In this document: one piece after another, positions 8,652 through 16,539 of the stretch | Layout: every line of letters starts with the position of its first letter | Position numbering within the stretch: position 1 is the first letter of the stretch | Source: VXNE01 sp965206615 | Lineage (GTDB): Bacteria > Pseudomonadota > Gammaproteobacteria > Pseudomonadales > Azotimanducaceae | DNA length: 64,000 nt | Direction: 5' to 3' | Assembly: GCA_965206615.1 (NCBI GenBank) | Contig: CBDBKI010000005.1 | Location: 3,658,001 to 3,722,000, forward strand | Made by a program: the position numbers and the translations under genes | Notes under the pieces: model-generated | What the model was told of the DNA's origin: nothing | Seen by the model: only the letters and a program-made list of their open reading frames with translations | The model's database searches: none

Positions 8652-9709
8652 GTCGCTGCCTCCCGCGTCGCGCTCCGGCCAGGCACCGGCGCGGACGCGC
8701 CGCCGCTCGCCGCCCACACGGCGCCGACGAGAGCGAGCAGCGCGCCCAGCACGAACCAGCGGTAGTGTTCCACCGGGTTGCGCCGCACCACCCGGGCCGA
8801 AGCGTCCGTGACCAGCGGCGCGACCCAGGCCTCGACGATGGAGTCGAGGTCCACCGCGGAGGTCCCGGCAGGGACGTAGACGCCTTCGCTCTCCAGCGCG
8901 ATGCGGCGCAACAGGTCGCCGTCCAGCCGCGAACGCACGAGGTTGCCGTCGCGGTCCGTCAGCGCCCTGCGGGCGCCGCTGTCGGGGTCCGTCAGGAGGA
9001 TCTCGCTGCCCGCCTCGCTACCGAAGCCGATCGCCACGACCCGCACGCCGGCGGCGACGGCGTCCCGCACGGCGTCGAGCGGGTAGGAGTCGTGGTCCTC
9101 GCCGTCGGTGATGAGCAGCATGATGCGCGGCGTGCCCCGGTTCACGCCGAACGCGGCGACGGCCTTGCGCACGGCATCGCCAATCCGGGTACCGCCGCGC
9201 GACACCGAGCCCGGCCCCACGTCCCGCAACGCCAGGCGAAAGAACCCGTAGTCGGAGGTCAGCGGACTCTTGACGCTGGCCCGTCCCGCAAAGACCACCA
9301 GTCCGACGCGCTGATCGCGCACGCGCTCGATGAACTCCGTGATCTCGGCCTTGGCGCGGGCCAGGCGACTCGGCGCGGCATCTTCCGCGAGCATGCTCTT
9401 CGAGACGTCCAGCACCACCATGATGTCCGCCCGGACGCCGCGGTCGATCGTCTCGGTGCCGCCCGGCGTCTGCGGCCGCATGAGCGCCGCGACGCCGAGG
9501 AGCAGCGTCAGCAGGATCAGCGCGAGCTTCGTGCCGCGCCGCAACGGCGTCTGTCGCCGCGCGAGGCGCTCAGCCATGGCCGGCGAGACGAAGCGGCGCA
9601 GCCGGTCCGCGCCGCGCAACTCGAAGAAGGCGCAGGCCGCGACGACCGCGAGCGCCAACCAGACCAGGTGCACGCGCAGCGGCTCCGCGAAAACGATGGC
9701 GTCGATCAC
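8648..9709 (-). CDS. batB: BatB-like von Willebrand factor A membrane protein
   Basis: This 353-residue protein has an N-terminal membrane helix (VWLALAVVAACAFF), a second at 61-77 (KLALILLTLLLGVAALM), a vWA domain with an intact metal-ion-dependent adhesion site DVSKSM (D101, S103, S105), later T and D positions (GGTRIGD, LITDGEDHD), and a C-terminal helix (VLGALLALVGAVWAAS). vWA domains of this family bind partner proteins through a divalent cation. It overlaps batA (GTGA at 9706-9709) and the BatC-like gene (GTGA at 8648-8651), so the three are probably made in fixed proportion. No regulatory site lies inside the operon. Confidence 0.88.
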   Translation of the reverse strand: MIDAIVFAEPLRVHLVWLALAVVAACAFFELRGADRLRRFVSPAMAERLARRQTPLRRGTKLALILLTLLLGVAALMRPQTPGGTETIDRGVRADIMVVLDVSKSMLAEDAAPSRLARAKAEITEFIERVRDQRVGLVVFAGRASVKSPLTSDYGFFRLALRDVGPGSVSRGGTRIGDAVRKAVAAFGVNRGTPRIMLLITDGEDHDSYPLDAVRDAVAAGVRVVAIGFGSEAGSEILLTDPDSGARRALTDRDGNLVRSRLDGDLLRRIALESEGVYVPAGTSAVDLDSIVEAWVAPLVTDASARVVRRNPVEHYRWFVLGALLALVGAVWAASGGASAPVPGRSATREAAT

Positions 9710-10740
9710 GGCAGCCTCGCGAACACCGCGACCCGCACAAGCCAGCCGGCGACCACGAGTACCAGCCCGAGCGCCAGGGGAATCGCGAACAGTTCGTCGT
9801 ATTGCCGGAACCGCTCCTCGGAGATGCGCGTGCGCTCGAGCCGGTCGATCTCCTCGTACACGCGGATCAGGGCATCGGCGTTGTTCGCGCGAAAGAACTG
9901 CCCGCCCGTCCGGTCCGCGATGTCGGCCAGCATCCCCTCGTCCACTTCCACCGAGACCGCCCGCAGGGCACTGCGGCCGGTGCGCGGGTCCTCCACGCGT
10001 ACCGGCGCGAGCCCGGTCGTTCCGGCGCCGATCGTGTACACCTTGATACCCATCGAGCGCGCGAGTTCCGCGGCTGCCACCGGTGTCTCCACGCCGGCGT
10101 TGTGGACACCGTCAGTCAGCAGCAATACGACGCGGGAGGTGGCGGACGACCCTCTCAACCGCTCCACGGCCAGGCCGAGAGCGTCGCCGATGGCGGTGCC
10201 GTCCTCGGAGCGCTGCCGCACGATCTCGAGATCCCGCGCGATCGCGGCCAGGTTCTCGTGATCGAGGGTGAGCGGCGCCGCCGTATCGGCATACCCGGCG
10301 AAGCGGATCAGCCCGATGGCGTCGTCGCGGCGTCCCGGCAGACCGCCGCCGCCCAGGACAAACGCCTCGAACACGTCCTGCACCGCCTCCAGGCGCGTGC
10401 GTTCCCGCTCCTCGGTCGACAGATCGAGCGCGCGCATGGACCCCGACACGTCCACCACCATCATGATCGCGATGCCTTCCCGGTGGACGCGGCTGAACCG
10501 CTCGCCGACGCGCGGCCCCGCGGCCGCCGCGACGAGCGCGACCACGGCCAGCGCGAGTGCGGCATCCGGCAGCCAGGCGACGCGGGCACGCAGGCCGCGG
10601 TTCCCGCGCGGCAGCAGGGCCAGCGAAGAGAACACGACCCGTCCCGGCGCGCGGCGCGCGAGCAGGTACACCGGAATCGCGAGCAGGGCCAGCAGCAGCA
10701 GCGCCGGCTCGCGGAACTCCAGGGCGCTCAAGCCCTCCAC
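9706..10740 (-). CDS. batA: BatA-like von Willebrand factor A membrane protein
   Basis: A 344-residue paralogue of the downstream BatB. Seen: two N-terminal membrane helices (LLLLALLAIPVYLLA; ALALAVVALVAAAAGP), then a vWA domain with complete MIDAS residues VVDVSGSM (D97, S99, S101), the GTAIGDALGLAV threonine loop and LLLTDGVHNAG, and a final helix (IPLALGLVLVVAGWLVRVAV). Position directly after DUF4381 and before BatB is the classical order. The GTG start lies one base after the TGA of the upstream gene. Inferred role: inner-membrane, periplasm-facing component of the Bat complex served by MoxR. Confidence 0.88.
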   Translation of the reverse strand: MEGLSALEFREPALLLLALLAIPVYLLARRAPGRVVFSSLALLPRGNRGLRARVAWLPDAALALAVVALVAAAAGPRVGERFSRVHREGIAIMMVVDVSGSMRALDLSTEERERTRLEAVQDVFEAFVLGGGGLPGRRDDAIGLIRFAGYADTAAPLTLDHENLAAIARDLEIVRQRSEDGTAIGDALGLAVERLRGSSATSRVVLLLTDGVHNAGVETPVAAAELARSMGIKVYTIGAGTTGLAPVRVEDPRTGRSALRAVSVEVDEGMLADIADRTGGQFFRANNADALIRVYEEIDRLERTRISEERFRQYDELFAIPLALGLVLVVAGWLVRVAVFARLP

Positions 10741-10741
10741 G

Positions 10742-11803
10742 TCAGGCAGCCTCGTCCACGGGGGGCGCCGGCTCCGACCGGGTCTCGTCGAGGAACTGCC
10801 GCGCCGCCGACAGGACCTCGCTCGACTCGCGCCGCTCCGGGCTGTAGCGCGCGAACTTGACCCGGTCGCAACGTGCCAGGAACGCGCTCAGGAGGTCACG
10901 GTGCGAACCGGAGAAGGATCGCCGCGCCTCGACCAGGAACTCCTCCGTGGTGAGTTCCGGGGCGCGGACGGCGTAGCGATCCTCCACGTAGCGGCGCACG
11001 ATGTCGGACAGTTCCACGTACCAGGCGTCGGCCTCCCCGGTGCGCGGAAAGCCGCGCTGTTCCAGTTCCCGCAACCGCTGCAGGGCGCGTTGGTGTGCCG
11101 TCACCCGGGCCTGCGCGACCACGCGCCGCTGCCAGGCGGCCACCCCCCACAGGCCGGCACCCACGGCCAGGGCGAGCGCCACGAGCGCCGGCCACCAGGT
11201 CGCGAACCACCCGCTCCGATCCTCCGACAACGGCGCCCGCGCCGGCAGCAGCGCGTCCACGACCGCCCCCGCGGGCAATACCGACGCCACTTCGAAGGCG
11301 ATCTCGTCGGTCATGAGCTCGCGGTAGCCGTCGTCCGCCCCGTCCCGCTCGTCCGCATATTCGATGCGCAGCGCCGGAACGCGCAGCCGACCGCTCATCG
11401 GCGCCTGCAGGGTGTAGCGCTGGCTGGCGACCGTGCCGCCCTCCTCCGTCGTCTCGCGCCGCGGGGCGAAGTCCAGGATGGAAAACCGGTCGAGCGCCTC
11501 CCCGAACTCCGGCATCTCGAGCGACACGCGCGGTTCGCTGGCAACCACCAGCTCGAGCGTCAGCGGGTCGCCCAACCGGGGAGCCGCAGGGGCAAGCGTC
11601 ACGGTCGCGCGCACCGGGCCTTCCTCGGTCACGCTCGACAGCACTTCCGTCGAAGCGTCTTCCAAAATACCCCCCGCTTCGCTGCCCGACTCGGACTGCG
11701 GGTCGCCCGGCACACACGCGGCGAGCGCGAACGTCGCGAGCACGCCCAGGCATCGTGCGCGCGTCCGTGGTCTTGCGGCCAGCCTGTGGCAGCGACGGCT
11801 CAA
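10742..11803 (-). CDS. DUF4381-containing lipoprotein of the moxR/bat operon
   Basis: A 353-residue protein with a lipoprotein signal (VLATFALAAC, C30), a BatD-like Ig domain (VRATVTLAPAAPRLGDPLTL, about residues 60-160), one membrane helix (WWPALVALALAVGAGLWG) and a helical cytoplasmic tail of DUF4381 type (YVELSDIVRRYVEDRYAVRA, ELTTEEFLVEARRSF). A lipid anchor plus a downstream transmembrane helix is unusual; the cysteine may simply be part of an uncleaved signal anchor. The start is TTG in a TTGA overlap with the DUF58 gene, preceded by AGGA. Function unknown; conserved between DUF58 and BatA in proteobacterial moxR operons. Confidence 0.75.
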   Translation of the reverse strand: MSRRCHRLAARPRTRARCLGVLATFALAACVPGDPQSESGSEAGGILEDASTEVLSSVTEEGPVRATVTLAPAAPRLGDPLTLELVVASEPRVSLEMPEFGEALDRFSILDFAPRRETTEEGGTVASQRYTLQAPMSGRLRVPALRIEYADERDGADDGYRELMTDEIAFEVASVLPAGAVVDALLPARAPLSEDRSGWFATWWPALVALALAVGAGLWGVAAWQRRVVAQARVTAHQRALQRLRELEQRGFPRTGEADAWYVELSDIVRRYVEDRYAVRAPELTTEEFLVEARRSFSGSHRDLLSAFLARCDRVKFARYSPERRESSEVLSAARQFLDETRSEPAPPVDEAA

Positions 11804-12804
11804 TGCCGAATCCTGCGTTCGCGCATGCGGAAGAACGCCAGCAGCGGCTCGATCACCGGGCGCCCCGCATCGACCTCGATCACGTCGATGCGGGCGCTGC
11901 GCATGCCGCGGTGCAGGGCATCCGTGCGCCCCGCCGCAGCGGCCGCAACGGCCGCGCGCAGTGGCCCCGACTGCGTATCCACCAGCCGCCGCTCGCCGGT
12001 CTCGGCGTCCTGCAACGTCACGAGCCCCACCGGGTCGAAGGCGGCTTCGCGGGGGTCGGTCACGCGTACCGCGACCACGTCGTGCTTGCGGTTGGCTCCG
12101 CGCACGGCCTCGAGGTAGTCGTCGTCGAGAAAGTCCGAGATCAGGAACAGCACGGCGCGTCGCGGCAGGACGCGACGACAGAACTCGAGCGCCTGCGCGA
12201 TGTCGGTGGCGCTCCGGCCACCCCGGGCCGCACTCCTCCGGGTGGCCGACACCAGCCGCGCAAAGTGGGTCCGGACCGCCCGCGGGAGTTCGGACAGCAT
12301 CCGCCGCCGGCGCAGGCCGCGCCCCGCGTCCGGAAACTCCTCGCGACCCCGCGCGAGGACCTCGCGGACTACGCGCAGCGCATGCTTGCCCCCCTTGCGC
12401 GGCGGAATGAACTGATCCACCTCGCCGTGAAAGAGCAGCAGCCCCACCTTGTCGTCGTTGTAGATGGCAGAGAACGCCAGCAACGCCGAGAACTCCGCGG
12501 CCGCTTCCCGTTTCGAGCGCGCCGCGGAGCCGAAGTCGAGGGATGCGCTCATGTCCGCGACCAGGAGCACGGTGAGCTGCCGCTCCTCGACATAACGCTT
12601 GACGTATGGCGACCCCACGCGCGCGGTCACGTTCCAGTCGATGCTGCGCACGTCGTCGCCCGGGATGTACGGGCGCACCTCGTCGAACTCGACGCCGCGC
12701 CCCTTGAACACCGACACGTAGGCGCCGGCCAGCACATCGGCCACCTGCCGCCCGGTCTGCAGCTGAATCCGCCGGACCTGCTTTACGATCTCCGCGGGAA
12801 GCAT
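11800..12804 (-). CDS. DUF58 family protein
   Basis: A 334-residue soluble DUF58 protein, the usual partner of MoxR ATPases. Seen: the domain hallmark GRGVEFDEVRPYIPGDDVRS followed by IDWNVTARVGSPYVKRY, then a vWA-like core beginning LLVADMSASLDFGS, where the MIDAS reads D-M-S-A-S, and LFLISDFLDDD further on. The start ATG at 12804 (MLPAEIVKQVRRIQL) has an AGGGA ribosome site; the frame is open far upstream but that extension lies antisense-like over moxR and carries no family similarity. A 158-base gap separates it from moxR and holds a doubled CCGTTCTGCGCG (about 12848 and 12870). Confidence 0.88.
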   Translation of the reverse strand: MLPAEIVKQVRRIQLQTGRQVADVLAGAYVSVFKGRGVEFDEVRPYIPGDDVRSIDWNVTARVGSPYVKRYVEERQLTVLLVADMSASLDFGSAARSKREAAAEFSALLAFSAIYNDDKVGLLLFHGEVDQFIPPRKGGKHALRVVREVLARGREEFPDAGRGLRRRRMLSELPRAVRTHFARLVSATRRSAARGGRSATDIAQALEFCRRVLPRRAVLFLISDFLDDDYLEAVRGANRKHDVVAVRVTDPREAAFDPVGLVTLQDAETGERRLVDTQSGPLRAAVAAAAAGRTDALHRGMRSARIDVIEVDAGRPVIEPLLAFFRMRERRIRH

Positions 12805-12962
12805 GACGTCCCTGGCAATGCCGAAGCGGCTGTGCGCTGCTTTTTTCCGTTCTGCGCGACCCAGCGTCCGTTCTGCGCGGGCCAGGTCACGCGGGCGGGC
12901 GGCGTCGCGGCGCAGCGCCGAGCCAGTTCCGTTTCCCGGGTCGACGCGCCAACGTCCATGGT

Positions 12963-13946
12963 TCAGGGTACCTCGACGTTGGCGAGAATCGTCCCCGCGA
13001 TGTCGTCCGAGTCGCGGCCCTCGGCCTCCGCCTCGTAGGTCACGACCACGCGATGCCGCAGCACGTCCACCGCGACGCTCTTCACGTCGTGGGGACTCGT
13101 GTAGTCCCGTCCCGCGACCAGCGCATGCGCTTTCGCGAGTTTCACGAGGCTGAGCGAGCCGCGCACGGACGCCCCGTATTCGATCAGGTTGGCCAGTTCC
13201 GGCATGCCCGCCGCCGCCGGGTCCCGGGTCGCCGCGACGAGCTCCACCGCATAGCGCTTCACCTTGTCGTCGACGAACACCTGGCGCACCACTTCCCGCG
13301 CCGCGAGGATGTCGGCGCCGGTCAGTACGGGGCTTGCCGTGGGCTCGCGGCCCGAGCCGGCCATGCGGTCGATGATCCGCACCTCGTCGTCCTTGCTGGG
13401 GTAGTCCACCTTGAGCTTCATCATGAAACGGTCGAGCTGCGCCTCCGGCAGCGGATACGTCCCTTCCTGTTCGATGGGGTTCTGCGTGGCCATCACCAGG
13501 AACGGCGCCGCCAGCGGGAACGTCTCCTCGCCGAGCGTCACCTGCCGCTCCTGCATCGCCTCGAGCAGCGCGGCCTGTACCTTCGCCGGCGCGCGGTTGA
13601 TTTCGTCGGCCAATACGAGGTTGCCGAACACCGGTCCCTTCTTGACGGAGTACGTGCCCTCGCGCGGGTTGAAGATCTGCGTGCCGGTCACATCGCCGGG
13701 CAGCATGTCGGGCGTGAACTGGATCCGGGAAAAGCTGCACTCGATGGCCTGGGCGAGCGTGCCCACGACGAGCGTCTTGGCGAGACCGGGGACGCCTTCG
13801 AGCAATACGTGTCCATCGGCCAGAAGCGCCAGCAGCAACCGGTTCAGGAGGTCGTCCTGCCCCACCAGCACCTTGCCCACTTCCGCCCGAACGACATCGA
13901 GCCGTTCCCGGACACTCCTGACTTCGCTGACCGTGGCCTCCGCCAT
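12963..13946 (-). CDS. moxR: MoxR family AAA+ ATPase
   Basis: First gene of the bat operon; a 327-residue AAA+ chaperone-like ATPase that remodels vWA-domain clients. Seen: Walker A GVPGLAKT (51-58), Walker B LADEIN (D114, E115), sensor MATQNPIEQEGTYPLPEAQ and the C-terminal lid. I start at ATG 13946 (MAEATVSEV) because AGAGG precedes it at proper distance. A GTG at 13997 in frame would add 17 residues made of a tandem SKEG/SKEG/SKED repeat; that repeat is more likely leader DNA. Confidence 0.9.
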   Translation of the reverse strand: MAEATVSEVRSVRERLDVVRAEVGKVLVGQDDLLNRLLLALLADGHVLLEGVPGLAKTLVVGTLAQAIECSFSRIQFTPDMLPGDVTGTQIFNPREGTYSVKKGPVFGNLVLADEINRAPAKVQAALLEAMQERQVTLGEETFPLAAPFLVMATQNPIEQEGTYPLPEAQLDRFMMKLKVDYPSKDDEVRIIDRMAGSGREPTASPVLTGADILAAREVVRQVFVDDKVKRYAVELVAATRDPAAAGMPELANLIEYGASVRGSLSLVKLAKAHALVAGRDYTSPHDVKSVAVDVLRHRVVVTYEAEAEGRDSDDIAGTILANVEVP

Positions 13947-14069
13947 CGCACCTCTATCCTCTTTCGAACCTTCTTTCGAACCCTCTTTCGACATCACTTC
14001 GCCACCGCCGGACCGATCGCCCGACGGGGCCGGGCCGAGTGCGCCGAGGCGCGGATTCTAAGAGCTTGT

Positions 14070-14102
14070 CGGACCGGACAGCAATTCGGTTTGCCCGGTC
14101 CG
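14070..14102 (-). terminator. Hairpin terminator abutting lptG stop
   Basis: CGGACCGG (14070-14077) pairs perfectly with CCGGTCCG (14095-14102) around a 17-base AT-richer loop, and the right arm touches the lptG stop codon at 14103. It lies between lptG and the moxR operon, both leftward. No T-run is obvious. Confidence 0.45.
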
Positions 14103-15176
14103 TCACGCCGCCCTGCGCACGAGCACGGCCCCCGCCGCCCAGGAGACGCCGACGGACATCGCGACCGCCAGCCAGGGCTCGATACCGAACACGAGACTCG
14201 CGGGGGCCAACAGATCCTGGAGATACTTGAAGAAGAGCCCCACCACGATACCGGCGGCGATGCGCGTGCCCATGCCGGCCTCGCGCAGGGGCCCCACGAC
14301 GAAGCCGACCGCCACCAGGGCCAACCCCAGCGACGCGGCCGGCTGCAGGACCTTGGTCCAAAAGGCCAATCGATAGCGACCGGCGTGCAGGCCTTCGCGA
14401 TCCATATACCGGATCTGAAACATCAGGTCGGCGATCGACAGCTTGCGCGGATCCACCAGGGCCTGCGCCGAGAGGAGCCGCAGGTCGGCTTCCGCGCGCC
14501 ACGGCATCTCATCGCGGTGGCTGGTCGCAGTGCGTTCGTCGTGGAGCTCCGTGGCATGCACGTTGTACAGCCGCCACCCCCCGTCTTCCCCGTCGTGGGT
14601 CGCGAATTCCGCCCTCCGCACTTCCCGCAGACGCTTGTCCTCGTCGAGTTCGAACTGCGTCACCCCCAGCGCCCGCTCCCCGGCGCCGAGCCCCTCCACG
14701 TGGGAGTAGACCGGCCCCTCGCGGTACCAATAGCCGGCGAGGTAGACCGTCTCCGACCCGTGCAATGCCTGTGCGCGCAGCAACTCGCCGCGCGCCTCCA
14801 GGCGCGGAGCGACGTACTCCCCAAGCGCGAACGCGACACCCGAACCCAGCACGACCACCACTGCCAGCGGACTGTACAGGCGCCACAGGGAGACGCCGGC
14901 GGCGCGCAGCACCGTCACCTCGGAGTTGCCCGATAGCGTGCCGAGGGCGATCAGCACGCCGAGGAATATCACGTAGGGGACGAGCTCGTATACGCGACGC
15001 GGCACGGTGTGCAGGACGTAGGCGAGGGCGTCCCCGAAACCGTATGCGGCTTCTTCTTCACGCATCTCCTCGGCCAGGGAAAACGACGTCGTGAGTGTGA
15101 CGAAACACACCAGGACCACGACCACCGTTACGGCCACCGTCCGCGCCAGGTAACGGTCCATGGTCAGAACGGTCAT
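14103..15176 (-). CDS. lptG: LPS export ABC transporter permease LptG
   Basis: Inner-membrane permease of the LptB2FG complex that lifts lipopolysaccharide out of the inner membrane toward the LptA bridge. The 357 residues show the YjgP/YjgQ layout: three N-terminal helices (TVAVTVVVVLVCFVTLTTSF; VYELVPYVIFLGVLIALG; LYSPLAVVVVLGSGVAFALG), a periplasmic beta-jellyroll domain (about 130-265) and three C-terminal helices including AASLGLALVAVGFVVGPLRE. The ATG at 15176 overlaps the lptF stop (ATGA), the standard lptF-lptG coupling. Confidence 0.92.
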   Translation of the reverse strand: MTVLTMDRYLARTVAVTVVVVLVCFVTLTTSFSLAEEMREEEAAYGFGDALAYVLHTVPRRVYELVPYVIFLGVLIALGTLSGNSEVTVLRAAGVSLWRLYSPLAVVVVLGSGVAFALGEYVAPRLEARGELLRAQALHGSETVYLAGYWYREGPVYSHVEGLGAGERALGVTQFELDEDKRLREVRRAEFATHDGEDGGWRLYNVHATELHDERTATSHRDEMPWRAEADLRLLSAQALVDPRKLSIADLMFQIRYMDREGLHAGRYRLAFWTKVLQPAASLGLALVAVGFVVGPLREAGMGTRIAAGIVVGLFFKYLQDLLAPASLVFGIEPWLAVAMSVGVSWAAGAVLVRRAA

Positions 15177-16237
15177 ATCGGCCGGTACGCGCGTCGGACC
15201 AGGAACACCGCGGCCAGCACCATCGCGGCGTGCACCGGCCAGAGACCCACCGCCGTCGGCAGGAGCCCGTCCGCGATCGCGCTCTGCAGGACCACGCACA
15301 GCAGGTAGTACGCCGCGAACAGCACCACGCCGGGCACGATCCGCGCGAAACGGCCGGCGCGCGGGCGCACGCGCGCGAGGCCGAAGGCGCAGAATGCCCC
15401 GATCACGGTCAGCGTCGGCAGTCCGATGCGCCAGTGCAGCTCGGCCATGCGTTCGGGGTCCGTCCCCGACAGCTCGTCGGTTGGCAGCGTGCGCGGGTCG
15501 ATGCGCGAACGGGGCAGCGGGTCGCGTTCGATGCGCTGGCCGAGGCGGTCGAAGGCGACGACCCGGAAGTCGCCAGCGCCGGGCGCACCCTCGTAACGCG
15601 TGCCGTTCTCGAGCACCAGGAAGCGGCTGCCGGTCTCGCCCGCGACGTACTGGCTGCCGGCCTCCGCCCACACCGCGACGTGGACACCGCCCGGGCGCCG
15701 CTCGTCGGTGAAGACGTCGACCAGGCGACGACGGTCCGCACTGACCTCGCGTGCATACGTCACCCGGCGGGCGAGATCGAAGTCGTGAAACGTGCCTGGC
15801 GTCAGGGCCTCGAACTCACTGGAGACGCGCTGCGCCGTGGCGAGCTCCGCGAATGCCCGCGCGGCCCCGGGGGTGACGGCGAGCGACAGGCATGCGACCA
15901 CCGCACCGACGGGCAGCGCCACCGCGCAGAGCCAGCCGAGCATCCGGCGCGGACTGGCGCCGCCGGCGAGCAGCACGGCGAATTCGCGCTCCGCGTGCAG
16001 CCGACCGCAGGTGAGCAGCACCGCCACGAAGAACGCGAACGGCAGCGTCATCTGCACGAACTCCGGGAGCCGCAGGCCGAGCAGCGTGAACAGCGCGTCG
16101 GCCGCGTAGCGCCCGAGCGCCGCGTCCTGCAGGTAGCCGATGAAGCGACCGCCGAGGGCGACGACGAGCAGCGTCACGAACGTCAGCGCGAACACCAGCA
16201 GGAGTTCCCGGCTCACATATCGGAACGCTACGACCAT
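15173..16237 (-). CDS. lptF: LPS export ABC transporter permease LptF
   Basis: Partner permease to LptG, 354 residues. Seen: N-terminal helices (LLLVFALTFVTLLVVALGG; FVQMTLPFAFFVAVLLTCGR), the family segment LHAEREFAVLLAGGASPRRM, a periplasmic domain (roughly 125-255) and C-terminal helices (PTLTVIGAFCAFGLARVRP; IVPGVVLFAAYYLLCVVLQ). It is the first gene of the lptFG pair and is divergent from pepA, a common gammaproteobacterial arrangement. A possible -10 (TACACT, antisense at 16248-16253) lies 11 bases before the ATG; no convincing -35 is seen. Confidence 0.92.
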   Translation of the reverse strand: MVVAFRYVSRELLLVFALTFVTLLVVALGGRFIGYLQDAALGRYAADALFTLLGLRLPEFVQMTLPFAFFVAVLLTCGRLHAEREFAVLLAGGASPRRMLGWLCAVALPVGAVVACLSLAVTPGAARAFAELATAQRVSSEFEALTPGTFHDFDLARRVTYAREVSADRRRLVDVFTDERRPGGVHVAVWAEAGSQYVAGETGSRFLVLENGTRYEGAPGAGDFRVVAFDRLGQRIERDPLPRSRIDPRTLPTDELSGTDPERMAELHWRIGLPTLTVIGAFCAFGLARVRPRAGRFARIVPGVVLFAAYYLLCVVLQSAIADGLLPTAVGLWPVHAAMVLAAVFLVRRAYRPI

Positions 16238-16341
16238 CTCGAGTCCAAGTGTACCGGTTCACCCACGGGACCATTGCCCGATCAGCCTGCTCCAGGCGCA
16301 CAGCCCCTCGAACGCGTCCCGCCAGGGAGGCTCACCCCACC

Positions 16342-16456
16342 CCGAGTTGCGCAGCAACTCGAATGCGAACCGCAGGTTCGCGCCCCACCGGGGACGCTCA
16401 ACCAACCGAGTTGCGCAGCAACTCGAATGCGAACCGCAGGTTCGCGCCCCACCGGG
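16342..16456. repeat. Two exact 51-bp direct repeats, each a double hairpin (REP-like)
   Basis: Two identical 51-base units (16342-16392 and 16406-16456, period 64) lie in the 302-base lptF-pepA spacer. Each contains hairpin 1, GAGTTGC-gca-GCAACTC, a short spacer, and hairpin 2, GCGAACC-gca-GGTTCGC, then GCCCCACCGGG. A diverged single unit with the same two-hairpin build is at 43382-43421. The rest of the spacer (16238-16341, 16457-16539) holds only the divergent promoter region and the pepA ribosome site. The architecture fits REP/RAYT-type elements, though no transposase gene is present here. Confidence 0.8.
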
Positions 16457-16539
16457 ACGCGCCCCATCGGATAGACTCGTTCGCGGACAGCGCCCGACGG
16501 CTGTCCACCCCCGACGCTTCGCCACGGAGTGCCCCGATC

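Noticed and set aside
12848..12882. Doubled CCGTTCTGCGCG as a regulator site
   Set aside because: Two short copies inside an operon spacer, no symmetry and no -35/-10 nearby.
13947..13997. N-terminal SKEG tandem repeat as part of MoxR
   Set aside because: The better ribosome site is at the later ATG and the family starts there; the repeat is more likely untranslated leader.
16342..16456. CRISPR array
   Set aside because: Only two units, each internally palindromic with two hairpins, a 13-base spacer and no cas gene.
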